A DNA stretch of 51,377 nt, from the NCBI GenBank assembly GCA_031409515.1, contig JANNXJ010000042.1, forward strand, positions 1 through 51,377. Direction: 5' to 3'. How positions within the stretch are numbered: position 1 is the first letter of the stretch; every line of letters begins with the position of its first letter. The notes below the pieces were generated by a model, which had not been told where the DNA came from, did no database searches, and worked only from the letters and a program-made list of their open reading frames with translations. A program made the translations under genes and the position numbers. Below are positions 9,442 to 18,029 of the stretch, one piece after another. This DNA comes from SHZI01 sp031409515. GTDB lineage: Bacteria; Pseudomonadota; Gammaproteobacteria; Steroidobacterales; GCA-2729495.

Positions 9442-10383
9442 ATGACCGTGGGGCGTTTCATTCTCCGCAGCCTGGGTGTGCTGGCGGTAATCGGTCTGGT
9501 CGGCCTCGGCGTTGCGCTGTGGGCCTACCGGGATATTCCGGCGGCTGAGCTGGAGGCCCGGTATGCCGGGCCCACCTCGCGCTTCATCAATATCGACGGC
9601 GTCCGGATGCACTACCGGGACGAGGGCACGGGCCCTGTCGTGATCCTGTTCCACGCCAATTTCTCCAACCTGATCGACTGGGATCCCTGGGTGGACGCCC
9701 TCAAGGACCGGTACCGGGTGGTGCGGGTCGACATGACCAGCCACGGCCTCACCGGCCCCGACCCGACGGGTGACTACACCCTGCCCCGCACGCTGGAACT
9801 GACCGAGCGCTTCATCGATGCGCTGGGCATCGAGAAGGCCACGCTGGGTGGCACCTCCCTCGGCGGTACCGTGGCGATTCACTACACCGCCCGGCACCCG
9901 GAGCGGGTGGAGCGCCTGATCCTGCTCAGCCCCGGGTCGCTGGAAGGCAAGGAGAAGATGGCGCGCGGTACCGTGCCGAAGGCCGGTTACGTGCTCAAGT
10001 ACATCATGCCCCGCGCACTGCCTGAGTTCATGTTGCGGAGTGGTTTCGGCGATCCGACCCGACTCCCCGAGTCCCTGGTCGACCGGTGGTACGACCTGTG
10101 GATGCGGGAAGGTCAGCGGGAGGCCCAGCTGGACCGGTTGTCCCAGTACGTGGCCGGCGATATCGAGGGGCTGATTCGTTCCATTCGCGTGCCCGTGCTG
10201 CTGCTCTGGGGCGAGGCCAACTCAACGGCCGTCTTCGCCCAGTCGGTCGAGTTCCGGGAACTGCTGAAGGACACGCCGTCGCTGACCTTCATCAGCTATC
10301 CCGGTGTGGGCCACATGGCTGTCGAGGAAGCGGGACCGCAGATCGGCACGGATGTGCGGGCCTGGCTGGACCAGCCGATCTGA
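9442..10383 (+). CDS. Alpha/beta hydrolase, membrane-anchored
   Basis: A 313-residue alpha/beta hydrolase. One N-terminal hydrophobic helix (residues about 8-29) suggests inner-membrane anchoring with the enzyme outside the cytosol. Catalytic features: the HANFSN oxyanion region, nucleophile elbow GTSLGG, and a late histidine in GVGHMAVEEAG. The ATG is preceded by a good GGGGAGAGG ribosome site. The stop overlaps the start of the next gene (TGATG at 10381-10385), indicating translational coupling with the LLM oxidoreductase. The substrate is unknown; an ester or lactone from the neighbouring monooxygenases would fit. Confidence 0.92.
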   Translation: MTVGRFILRSLGVLAVIGLVGLGVALWAYRDIPAAELEARYAGPTSRFINIDGVRMHYRDEGTGPVVILFHANFSNLIDWDPWVDALKDRYRVVRVDMTSHGLTGPDPTGDYTLPRTLELTERFIDALGIEKATLGGTSLGGTVAIHYTARHPERVERLILLSPGSLEGKEKMARGTVPKAGYVLKYIMPRALPEFMLRSGFGDPTRLPESLVDRWYDLWMREGQREAQLDRLSQYVAGDIEGLIRSIRVPVLLLWGEANSTAVFAQSVEFRELLKDTPSLTFISYPGVGHMAVEEAGPQIGTDVRAWLDQPI

Positions 10384-11393
10384 TGCGGGTCGACGTCATC
10401 CTCTCACCGGATACCTCGCCGGCGGAAGTCTGTGAGCTGGGCCTGCTGGCCGAAGGCTACGGCATCAATGCCGTGTGGAGCTCCAACTACCCCTCCTCCC
10501 GGGACCCGTTTCTCACCCTGGCGCCGCTGGCCCTTGCCTCCAGGAAGATCCGGCTGGGCCCGCTGGTCGTGACGGCCTACGAACAACACCCCTTCAAAAC
10601 CGCCAAGGCGCTGGCCACGCTCAATGAACTGTGCCATGGCCGCGCCAACATCCTGATCGGCGGGCCCACGGGAGTGAATGCCGCCATGGGCATGGGCGTG
10701 GAGCGCATGGTGGGGCGGGTCCGGGAGAGTGTGGAGGTGGTCAAGGCAGCCGGCCCCGACAAACCACTCAACTACAAGGGCGGCATCTTTCAGGTCTGGA
10801 ATTACCAGCCCACCTGGGCCACCGACACCCCGCCGCGCATCTACGTGGGCGCCAACAAGCCCCAGATGATGCGCATGGCCAGCCGGGTTGCGGACCACAT
10901 CATGGTCGGCGATCCCCTGCCCGGACGCTTCACCAGCACCATGGCCATGCTCGACGGGTTCCTGGCCGACGCGGGCCGCACGCGCCAGCAAGTCACCATC
11001 AGCGGCCTGGTTGCCTGGCACGTGAAGGCCGACCGGGCCGAGTCCGTGGCGGAGGCGCGCCAGCAGCTGGCCCTGCGGGGCATGCTGGATCCCTGGTACC
11101 TGGACGAGTTCCTGACTGCCGAGGAATGCAGCCTGGTGGACAGCAACCGCAACGCCTTCTTCAAGGCTTACAAGAACCGGACGGACGTGGTCCCCGGTGT
11201 GCCTGAGGTGATCCTGCAAAAGCTCGTGGACAACCTCAGCCTGGCCGGCACCCCGGCTGACCTGGATCAGCACGTCGAGCGCCTGCTCGCCCTCGGTCGG
11301 CTGGGACTGAACGAGGTGGCTCTCAAGCTGCACGAAGACCAGGCCGCCGCGATCCGCCTGATCGGCGAGCGGGTTGTCCCCGTCCTGCATTAG
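10383..11393 (+). CDS. LLM class (luciferase-like) oxidoreductase
   Basis: Second luciferase-like oxidoreductase of the window, 336 residues. It opens directly with the first barrel strand (MRVDVILS), then carries LAPLALASRKIRLGPLVV and the TPPRIYVGANKPQMMRMAS segment typical of this family. The chosen ATG 10383 shares a base with the hydrolase stop; the frame remains open 300 bases upstream but without family similarity. Only moderately similar by eye to the LLM protein at 5973-7007, so it is not a recent tandem copy. It lies between the hydrolase and a flavin-reductase-like gene. Substrate unknown. Confidence 0.92.
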   Translation: MRVDVILSPDTSPAEVCELGLLAEGYGINAVWSSNYPSSRDPFLTLAPLALASRKIRLGPLVVTAYEQHPFKTAKALATLNELCHGRANILIGGPTGVNAAMGMGVERMVGRVRESVEVVKAAGPDKPLNYKGGIFQVWNYQPTWATDTPPRIYVGANKPQMMRMASRVADHIMVGDPLPGRFTSTMAMLDGFLADAGRTRQQVTISGLVAWHVKADRAESVAEARQQLALRGMLDPWYLDEFLTAEECSLVDSNRNAFFKAYKNRTDVVPGVPEVILQKLVDNLSLAGTPADLDQHVERLLALGRLGLNEVALKLHEDQAAAIRLIGERVVPVLH

Positions 11394-11420
11394 CCACCTG
11401 AATCCTGACAAGGCCAGCAC

Positions 11421-12284
11421 ATGCCCCCCGACAGCGTCCCCGACGACTTCGTCCAGAGCCCCATGCGGGACAACTGGTACCAGTCCAGTTCCTTCTACGG
11501 CTCGTCCTTTGCCCTCATCACCTCCGTGGACGCGACGGGGGTCACGAACATCGGCCCCTATCAGCTGAGCTTCCCCTTCGAGGTCATCAAGCGGCGGTCC
11601 TGGATGGTGATCAGCCGGCCCAGTTCCAACACGGTCGCCAACGTGCGGCGCAACCTGAAGTGCGCCCTCAATTTCGTCGAGTACGACCGGGCACAGATCG
11701 AGACCATCCTGAAGTTTGGCTATCCCGGACAGACGACCGCCGAGAAGACGGCCTACAGCACCTTCACGCTCGTCGACAGTCCGACGCCCGGGCGCACCGG
11801 CCCGGGACTGCCCCAGATCATCAAGGAGGCCTACCAGGTCTTCGAATGCACACTGGATGTGGAGAGAATCGAAGCCAACCCGATCCTCCGGGACTCAACC
11901 TCGGCCCACCTTCTTCTGAATATCGACAACATCCTCGTCAAGGCGCGCTGGAAAAGCCTGATCGACGGCAGCGGCGACGAGATGCCCCGCGTGCCCCTGA
12001 CCTACGGCTTCCGGGGCGGAGCGACGTTCTGGTTTGGCGAAGCCCAGCCCGCCTACAAGCTGCCGATCCCGGACCTGGGGATGCGCCACGAGGTGGTGCA
12101 CTACGAGGCGAACCGGCTGGATGACCTCGTGCGCTTCACGCTGGACGCGTCGAAGAACCTGACGGGCATTCCCCGGCCCTTCCTGCGCCAGGTTCTGGAA
12201 GGGATCGTCAAGCAGGCCAAGGCCCGGGGCGTGACCGAAGTGACCCCGGAGTTCCTCGCGGCGCTCAACAAGAAGAGCGGCTAG
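11421..12284 (+). CDS. Flavin reductase-like domain protein
   Basis: A 287-residue protein with a flavin-reductase-like split barrel (WYQSSSFYGSSFALITSVDA, then IGPYQLSFPFE, VISRPSSNTVANVRRN). It resembles the FMN-binding flavoredoxin group and probably binds FMN. The start at ATG 11421 follows a weak AAGG. It is the last gene of the rightward operon, 27 bases after the LLM gene. Its stop TAG and the stop of the facing gene share the palindrome CTAG (12281-12284). The second half (after residue 150) is less typical and could carry substrate specificity. Confidence 0.8.
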   Translation: MPPDSVPDDFVQSPMRDNWYQSSSFYGSSFALITSVDATGVTNIGPYQLSFPFEVIKRRSWMVISRPSSNTVANVRRNLKCALNFVEYDRAQIETILKFGYPGQTTAEKTAYSTFTLVDSPTPGRTGPGLPQIIKEAYQVFECTLDVERIEANPILRDSTSAHLLLNIDNILVKARWKSLIDGSGDEMPRVPLTYGFRGGATFWFGEAQPAYKLPIPDLGMRHEVVHYEANRLDDLVRFTLDASKNLTGIPRPFLRQVLEGIVKQAKARGVTEVTPEFLAALNKKSG

Positions 12285-13042
12285 GGAACGGGCTGTACCG
12301 CGCCGCGAGGGTGGTCCGCGTAGGACCAGCTGGCAATCTGCAGCTGATCCTTCAGCAGATAGTCCCGGTAGTACTGCAGGGGCCAGTAGTGGCCGTTGCG
12401 GGTGAAGGTAGCCCGGCCGGGGTGGGCGGTGACATCCAGATTCCAGGCGTGGGCCAGGGGCCGGTTGGTGGCCGGCGCCGGGTCGTCGGTGTTCAGCACC
12501 CCGAGGGAGAAGTCGGCGCACTGCCCGTGCTCCCGGGCCCCGTAGGTCCAGTCCAGGAAGCCACGAATCTGGAAAGCGTCGAGCAACGTCATGCTGACTC
12601 TCACAGGCTTCGGACTCCCGGCCCGGAACGCAGTGCAAATGGCATCCGGCATGAACGTCCCGGAACTGTGGGCCACGAGTTGCAGCTGGCGGAGGGTGCC
12701 GACTTCCGCCAGCGCCGTTCCCAGCTGACTGCCAAGCGCCCGGGCAGTGGCCGCGGCCCGCAGGCGCTGGTCAGACGCCGGAGCCCAGCGCACATAGCGC
12801 ACCGCCGCACCGGGCACGTCCTTATACGTGTCAGCGAGACCGGCCACGATCTCTGCCATCAAGGGATTGTCGGCATCGGCGCTGCCGTGAATCACCAGCA
12901 CCAGGGTTGCCACGCCGGAAGGCAGGTCCAGCGCCGGCAGCGGCGCCGCGACCGGCTTCCGGGCATAGACTTCCAGGGCACCGACAACAAGGACCAGCAC
13001 GGCGGCAAGGCTGGCCGCGATGCGGCCGGGTGACACAGACAC
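12281..13042 (-). CDS. Exported alpha/beta hydrolase (lipase/esterase-like)
   Basis: A 253-residue protein with an N-terminal signal or anchor helix (IAASLAAVLVLVVGALEVYA) followed by an alpha/beta hydrolase core. VLVIHGSADADNP marks the oxyanion loop, VAHSSGT the nucleophile elbow, and the histidine in NGHYWPLQYY a candidate catalytic base. It is likely periplasmic. The start is GTG 13042. It faces the flavin reductase operon and shares a four-base CTAG with it at the stop. It runs in the same direction as the ASCH gene 10 bases upstream, so the two may be cotranscribed. No specific substrate can be named. Confidence 0.75.
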   Translation of the reverse strand: MSVSPGRIAASLAAVLVLVVGALEVYARKPVAAPLPALDLPSGVATLVLVIHGSADADNPLMAEIVAGLADTYKDVPGAAVRYVRWAPASDQRLRAAATARALGSQLGTALAEVGTLRQLQLVAHSSGTFMPDAICTAFRAGSPKPVRVSMTLLDAFQIRGFLDWTYGAREHGQCADFSLGVLNTDDPAPATNRPLAHAWNLDVTAHPGRATFTRNGHYWPLQYYRDYLLKDQLQIASWSYADHPRGAVQPVP

Positions 13043-13052
13043 GCTCTGTACC

Positions 13053-13580
13053 TCAGCGGACTGCAGGGGCCAAACCGGGCCGGGCGATCAGCTGCAGGCG
13101 TTCGACGAGCACGGGCATGTCAGCCGTCACCTGCAGACCGAAGGGCTTGAGCATCCCGTTCCAGTAGCGGGTGTGGAGCAGCTTCCAGATGGCCAGCGCC
13201 CGCACCGGCGGGCCGTCCACGGCCGTATGGCGCTCGTCGAGGGCGCCGAAGGTCACTTCCTCCAGGCCGGTGAGCTGCACGAGCAGGCGGGGCTGGCCCA
13301 GAAAGTCGATCAGGATGATGAGGTCACCCACCCGGGGCTCCGGCTGGGTCGTGTGCGCGACGATCCAGGGCAGGGTGAAGGAGCCGGTCTTGTCCCCCGC
13401 CTCTATGAGGGCCAGCACCTGCTCGGTGCTCTCGTGGTCCAGGCCGATCCAGCGCACCTGGCAGGCGCCCGCTGCAGCGAGGCGCGGCCGGGTGGCAACG
13501 GCGGACTGCCAGAACCGGTCGAGGGTTGCAGCGTCGGGCCGGGCGCAGCCCTCCGGGAGGTAGTTGATTTCGGGCGACAC
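13053..13580 (-). CDS. ASCH domain protein
   Basis: About 175 residues with an ASCH fold, a beta-barrel related to PUA that binds RNA or nucleotides. Recognisable parts are LALIEAGDKTGSFTLPWI, PRVGDLIILIDFLGQPRLLVQLT and the C-terminal YWNGMLKPFGL. No ATG lies near the expected N-terminus; GTG 13580 (VSPEINYLPEG...) is chosen because it precedes the conserved part and avoids overlap with the divergent DUF1838 gene at 13659. The frame is open much further, to 14513, but that stretch is antisense to DUF1838 and not coding. Role in the cell unknown. Confidence 0.75.
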   Translation of the reverse strand: MSPEINYLPEGCARPDAATLDRFWQSAVATRPRLAAAGACQVRWIGLDHESTEQVLALIEAGDKTGSFTLPWIVAHTTQPEPRVGDLIILIDFLGQPRLLVQLTGLEEVTFGALDERHTAVDGPPVRALAIWKLLHTRYWNGMLKPFGLQVTADMPVLVERLQLIARPGLAPAVR

Positions 13581-13658
13581 CAGCGTTGTCCGGGCAGCAG
13601 AGGAATGGAACTGTAGTATTGCTGCCAGCCCCCCGCAACGCTTCAGGAGAGTTGTCCC

Positions 13659-14501
13659 ATGCTGAATCGCAGATCCGTCCTGGCTGGACTCGGGGGCGTC
13701 GCCCTCGCCGGCACCCTGCGTCCCGCCCTCGCCCTGGTCGCGTCCCCCGCCGGGCTGGATCTGGGCAACCGGAGGGACCTGCTGACCGCGCTCGCGAGGA
13801 TGCGGGGCGCCACGGATGAACGCCTGTGCATCGGCTACGTGGTCGGCGCGCGCTATGCAGTCCCGGTCCACAAGGCCATTCCCATGATGGGGATACTCGC
13901 CGGCACCTTCAGCCAGTACCGGCGCATCAGCGACGATGCCTTCGAGTCCCGAGCCCTGGAGATCGCCTATTTCACGGATCTGGAGACCGGCAAGCTGCTG
14001 GAGAAATGGAAGAACCCGGTGACGGGCACCACGGTCGACGTGCCGCTGACCCGGATGGGCCCGTCCCGGGTCATCCTTACCGCCGACGGGCTGACGGTAC
14101 CGAAGCTCTCCGGCGAGGCGGCCGGCCTGCAGCTGAAGCACATCTTTCAGCCGCCGGTGAGCGTCGGGGACGACGTCTGGATTACGGAACAGATCAACAT
14201 CGACGGCCCGCCGAGTCCCCGGCCCTTTGTCTACAACGAACTCAGCACCTATCACGCCCGCAGGTCCGATCTGGCGGATCCCCGGCTCGCCACCGTGCCC
14301 ACTCAGGTGCAGTACCAGAGCCTCATTACGTACCGCTCCTGGATGGGTTTCGGAGACACACCTGGGCACACGCTGGCCCGGGGTGCAGGTACCCGCGCGG
14401 CCACCATCGCGGACCTGCCGCCCTACTACGTGGAGCTCACCCGTCGTCTCCACCCCGACGTACTCAAGGATCCGCTGGCGCTGCTCGCCACGGCGCCCTG
14501 A
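13659..14501 (+). CDS. DUF1838 family protein with Tat signal
   Basis: A 280-residue member of DUF1838, a family of exported proteins without a known function. The N-terminus has a twin-arginine signal (NRRSVLAGLGG followed by a hydrophobic stretch to about residue 26), implying export of a folded, perhaps cofactor-bearing protein. Conserved family parts include IAYFTDLETGKLLEKWKNP, MGPSRVILT and RSWMGFGDTPGH. AGGAGA lies eight bases before ATG 13659. The GST gene follows after 26 bases, suggesting an operon. Confidence 0.88.
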   Translation: MLNRRSVLAGLGGVALAGTLRPALALVASPAGLDLGNRRDLLTALARMRGATDERLCIGYVVGARYAVPVHKAIPMMGILAGTFSQYRRISDDAFESRALEIAYFTDLETGKLLEKWKNPVTGTTVDVPLTRMGPSRVILTADGLTVPKLSGEAAGLQLKHIFQPPVSVGDDVWITEQINIDGPPSPRPFVYNELSTYHARRSDLADPRLATVPTQVQYQSLITYRSWMGFGDTPGHTLARGAGTRAATIADLPPYYVELTRRLHPDVLKDPLALLATAP

Positions 14502-14527
14502 ACAAACCCCCAAGGACCTGCATCCCC

Positions 14528-15229
14528 ATGATCGACCTCTACACCGCTGCCACCCCCAACGGCCACAAGATCTCCATTGCGCTGGAGGAACTCGGCCTGC
14601 CCTACACCGTGCAGGTCATCGACATGGGCAAGCTCGAACAGAAGCGGCCGGAATTCCTCCGCATCAATCCGAACGGCCGGATCCCCGCGATTGTCGATCG
14701 GGAGGCTGGTGATTTTCCGGTGTTCGAATCCGGCGCCATCCTGATTTACCTCGCGGAGAAGACCGGACGACTGATGCCTGCCGACATGAAGGGCCGCTCC
14801 ACTGTCATCCAGTGGCTGATGTTCCAGATGGGCGGGATCGGGCCGATGATGGGCCAGGCGAACGTCTTCTTTCGCTATTTTCCGGAAAAGATCCAGCCCG
14901 CCATCGACCGTTACCAGACCGAAGTCCGGCGCCTGCTGGGGGTGCTGGACACGCACCTCGCGGACCGGGAGTTCCTCGCCGGCGAGTACTCCATTGCCGA
15001 CATCGCCAACTGGTCCTGGGTACGGACCCACAACTGGTCCGGCGTCACGCTGGACGGTCTCCCCCATCTCAGCCGCTGGGTGACCCAGCTCGCCGCGCGG
15101 CCGGCGTGCCAGCGGGGTGTGGCGGTCCCGGCGGGCCAGGAGATGCCCACGGGCGCCGGGGCGGCCGACAGGTTCGTGGAGGAAGCGCGGAAGATGGTGG
15201 TGATGGGCGACGGGTCAGGAAAGGTCTAG
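14528..15229 (+). CDS. Glutathione S-transferase (YfcG/YghU, Nu-class like)
   Basis: A 233-residue glutathione transferase with thioredoxin-like N-terminal and helical C-terminal domains. The N-terminal motif YTAATPNGHKISIALEELG matches the YfcG/YghU group, which acts as glutathione-dependent disulfide-bond oxidoreductase; Thr and Asn in TPNG replace the usual catalytic Tyr or Ser. FESGAILIYLAEKTG binds the glutathione gamma-glutamyl part. ATG 14528 fits family length; the frame is open upstream to 13826 within DUF1838. It ends in a 15-base tail-to-tail overlap with the DUF2237 gene. Confidence 0.92.
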   Translation: MIDLYTAATPNGHKISIALEELGLPYTVQVIDMGKLEQKRPEFLRINPNGRIPAIVDREAGDFPVFESGAILIYLAEKTGRLMPADMKGRSTVIQWLMFQMGGIGPMMGQANVFFRYFPEKIQPAIDRYQTEVRRLLGVLDTHLADREFLAGEYSIADIANWSWVRTHNWSGVTLDGLPHLSRWVTQLAARPACQRGVAVPAGQEMPTGAGAADRFVEEARKMVVMGDGSGKV

Positions 15230-15604
15230 CGCGTTCGCCTTGAGATCTGCGAGGTCGATGATTTCCAGTGCCCGGCGGTGAGTCGCCCGCAGGTAGACCC
15301 GGGGAGCAACGCCGGCTTGATGTGCTTCGAGCCAGCGGGCCGCGCAGAGGCACCACCGGTCACCGGGCTTAAGGCCCGGAAAACCTGACTCCGGCTGGGG
15401 AGTGCTGAGATCGTTGCCCCGGGACTGGGAGTACGCCAGAAACCCGGCGGTCACCGCCACACACACCGTGTGGGAGCCGAAGTCGTCCGCGTCAGTCTCG
15501 CAGCAGCCATTGCGGAACCACCCGGTCATCGGGCGGGTGCCGCAGGTCAGGAGCGGCTCGCCAAACACATTGAGCTGGGATCTGTCGTTGCTGCCGCCGT
15601 CCAT
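15215..15604 (-). CDS. DUF2237 family protein
   Basis: A 129-residue DUF2237 protein, a small conserved cytosolic family with no established function. It is nearly full family length and carries the diagnostic FRNGCCETDADDFGSHTVC and GFPGLKPGDRWCLCAARW segments, including the conserved Cys-Cys and WCLC cysteines that could bind metal or do redox chemistry. Start is ATG 15604. Downstream of the LysR gene on the same strand with a 63-base gap. Confidence 0.9.
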   Translation of the reverse strand: MDGGSNDRSQLNVFGEPLLTCGTRPMTGWFRNGCCETDADDFGSHTVCVAVTAGFLAYSQSRGNDLSTPQPESGFPGLKPGDRWCLCAARWLEAHQAGVAPRVYLRATHRRALEIIDLADLKANALDLS

Positions 15605-15667
15605 GCGGAGACGATAGCGCCGGAGAGGCGAATCCGCCAGCGGGCAGAAAGCCGCGCTGACCTGGAA

Positions 15668-16567
15668 TCACTGCAGGGCCGGATCGGCCCGCAGGCGCTC
15701 GATGGCCAGATCGAGAAACGCCCGGGCTTTACGCGAGGCGTAGCGGCCTTCCCGGTGCACCACGTGGACGGGCACTGCAGCCGGTTCGAACTCACTGAGC
15801 ACCACCTTCAGCCGGCCATCCCGGAGCTGGTCGGCCACCTGATAGGAGAGCAGGCGGGTGAGGCCAAAGCCGCTCACCGCGATGGCCACGGCGGAATCAT
15901 TGGTGGTGGTGGTCAGGCGCGGGTGCACCTTCACACTGCAAGTGGCCCCGTCCCGGGCAAGGTTCCATTCCACCGTGGGTGTTACCGGACTGGCCACCAC
16001 GATGGTGTGGGCCGCCAGGTCCTCGGGGCTCCGGGGGATACCGTGCTTCGCCAGGTAGCCGGGCGCGGCGCAGATCACGCGCCGCACGCGCCCCACACGA
16101 ACCGCCTGCAGGGAGGAGTCCGGCAGCTCGGCAATGCGCACCGCCACGTCCACGCCCTCCTCCAGCAGGTTGACCACCCGGTCCAGGAACCAGCAGGACG
16201 CGTTCACCTCCGGGTAGCGCTCCAGGTATTCGGTGACCACGGGCGCAATGAAGCGGGCCCCAAACAGCACGGGTGCCGTAACCGTGAGTTGTCCGCGGGG
16301 GGCGCCGTGCAGGCCGCTCGCGGAGGCATCGGCCTCAGCCAGCTCGGCGAGAATGCGCCGGCAGTCTTCGACGTACCGGGTGCCGGACTCGGTAACGCGC
16401 ACCATGCGCGTGGTTCGCGTCAGCAGGCGCACGCTCAGGTGACTTTCCAGCTCATTGATCGCCCGCGTGACCGCGGGCGGCGAGATATTGAGCTTGCGGG
16501 CCGCACCCGCGAAGCCATTGGCGTCCACGACCGCGACGAAGACACTGATCAGGTGGAGCCTGTCCAT
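15668..16567 (-). CDS. LysR family transcriptional regulator
   Basis: A 299-residue LysR-type regulator: N-terminal winged helix-turn-helix (residues 1-60, with GFAGAARKLNISPPAVTRAI), linker helix, and a periplasmic-binding-protein-like effector domain from about residue 90. ATG 16567 (MDRLHLIS) is the usual start for this CrgA/DmlR-like group; an in-frame TTG at 16576 is possible. LysR proteins often control a divergent gene, but here the upstream outer-membrane gene runs the same way, so the target is not obvious. Confidence 0.93.
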   Translation of the reverse strand: MDRLHLISVFVAVVDANGFAGAARKLNISPPAVTRAINELESHLSVRLLTRTTRMVRVTESGTRYVEDCRRILAELAEADASASGLHGAPRGQLTVTAPVLFGARFIAPVVTEYLERYPEVNASCWFLDRVVNLLEEGVDVAVRIAELPDSSLQAVRVGRVRRVICAAPGYLAKHGIPRSPEDLAAHTIVVASPVTPTVEWNLARDGATCSVKVHPRLTTTTNDSAVAIAVSGFGLTRLLSYQVADQLRDGRLKVVLSEFEPAAVPVHVVHREGRYASRKARAFLDLAIERLRADPALQ

Positions 16568-16623
16568 CGGCGCCAATGTAGCTGATTCAGCTGCCGATGA
16601 GGATTCCCGCGGCCGCTGCTACC

Positions 16624-17430
16624 TCAGAAAAAGTAGCCGATGCGGGCCTCGACCCACTGGTTATAGCTGTCATCCTCGGTCACCAGGCCGTACTGATACT
16701 CCAGCGAAGCCACCCAGCTGGTACCAAACTTCTTGCCGACCATGATATCGAGGGGGACAAACCAGGCGTCGGTTTCCAGGTTGTAGGCGCATTCGGGGGA
16801 GAAGTTGAGGAGCCAGCGGTCGGGCAGCACGATATTCAGCTGCGGCTCGAACTGCAGTTTTCTGATGTCGCTGCGCTTTGAGCTGCCCGCGACACTGACG
16901 AACTCCCGCACCGCCAAACCGGCGTAGCTGCCCCGACTGATCTCCGGCAGGTTGGCGCGGACCGCCACGGTAGGTACAAGCTGCCACTTGCCAGTACCCA
17001 GGCCCTCAGCCGTCGCGGTCGGCAGGATGGTGCGCATCCCGATGCCGCCCGCCCAGCGCGCGTCGAAACTGCGGACGTAGATGGCCTGCATCAGCACATC
17101 GCCCAGCCCAGACTCTGTCGAACCATCCGGGTTGTCCTTGTCGGGCTTGTTGTTGCGGACCAACGGCACATCAAAACGCAGGGCGAGCTGGTTGGGCGTG
17201 CTGAAGAACACGAGGTCGCTACGCAGTGTCAGTGTGTCCTGACTGATGTCGTCGTAGGTCTTGCCGTCCCGGGTAACGTCCGGCAGGGTCTCGTACTGGA
17301 CGCGCACATCAAAGCGGTCTACGGGCTGGGTGATGTCCTCGCCGTGGTTGACCGGTGGGACTTCGGCTGCGACTAAGCCAGCGCAGCAACTGGCTATGCA
17401 CGCAATAGAAATCAGACCTCTGCTGAACAT
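16624..17430 (-). CDS. Outer-membrane beta-barrel protein (transporter-like)
   Basis: A 268-residue exported protein with a signal peptide (residues about 1-22, ending AGLVAAEV) and alternating amphipathic strands throughout. It ends in EARIGYFF, the C-terminal aromatic signature recognised by the BAM machinery. It resembles the group of putative outer-membrane transporters related to the phenol MetA pathway, but only loosely. ATG 17430 places the signal peptide correctly; the frame is open upstream to 17685 without signal features. It lies downstream of the lipoprotein and amidohydrolase genes on the same strand, after 116 bases. Confidence 0.7.
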   Translation of the reverse strand: MFSRGLISIACIASCCAGLVAAEVPPVNHGEDITQPVDRFDVRVQYETLPDVTRDGKTYDDISQDTLTLRSDLVFFSTPNQLALRFDVPLVRNNKPDKDNPDGSTESGLGDVLMQAIYVRSFDARWAGGIGMRTILPTATAEGLGTGKWQLVPTVAVRANLPEISRGSYAGLAVREFVSVAGSSKRSDIRKLQFEPQLNIVLPDRWLLNFSPECAYNLETDAWFVPLDIMVGKKFGTSWVASLEYQYGLVTEDDSYNQWVEARIGYFF

Positions 17431-17546
17431 GTCACCTACCCGGCGCAACGCGACCACAACTCTTGCCCGCGCACAAAAATGACCCGATCCTGTGCCAGGA
17501 AATAGTAGCAGCTGTCGGCGCCCACCAGTGCGAGGGTAACTGTCCC

Positions 17547-18029
17547 TTACCGGGACCGTGGCGGATAGAACCAGTCCGGTCCCCGGCAGGCTTCCGTCAG
17601 GTCGATATTCACACTCACGCGGTCCGCCGGAAAACTGGCGACCTCGGTCAGGCCCGACAGGTCGATCCGGGAGGTCATCGTGCAATCCACGCCATCGCCG
17701 TCCAGATCGACCCAGGCAAACGCGATGAGTCCTTCGCCGTCGGCCTCCGGGTACTCGAACTGATGGACGAACGAACCGGGCGCTGTCTCGAAGCTTTCTA
17801 TCAGCTGCAAAGGATGGCGCAGTTCACCCTGGAGGGCCCAGGCATGAAACAGACTTACGTACACCTTGTTGCCAGATACTTCGGTACCAGCAGGAAGCCG
17901 GATCTCGCCGGAAATCTCCACTGAGCGTTTAGGGGCCGCCGGTTCCGGACTGCAGCCGGGGGTGCCCAGGACTACAACCAGGGTAGCCAGTAGTGTCGCC
18001 GGGGCATTCGTTAGTGCGCTGATGTTCAT
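17547..18029 (-). CDS. Small lipoprotein, function unknown
   Basis: A 160-residue predicted lipoprotein. The signal peptide ends in a lipobox (LGTPGC, Cys at about residue 26), and the mature part is a single compact beta-rich domain with an acidic segment WVDLDGDGVDC that resembles a calcium-binding loop. I do not recognise the family. Its ATG overlaps the stop of the amidohydrolase gene by four bases (ATGA at 18026-18029), so the two are translationally coupled and probably act together in the envelope. Confidence 0.75.
   Translation of the reverse strand: MNISALTNAPATLLATLVVVLGTPGCSPEPAAPKRSVEISGEIRLPAGTEVSGNKVYVSLFHAWALQGELRHPLQLIESFETAPGSFVHQFEYPEADGEGLIAFAWVDLDGDGVDCTMTSRIDLSGLTEVASFPADRVSVNIDLTEACRGPDWFYPPRSR

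Noticed and set aside
13581..14513. N-terminal extension of the ASCH frame to 486 residues
   Set aside because: The extension is antisense to the well-supported DUF1838 gene and lacks ASCH similarity.
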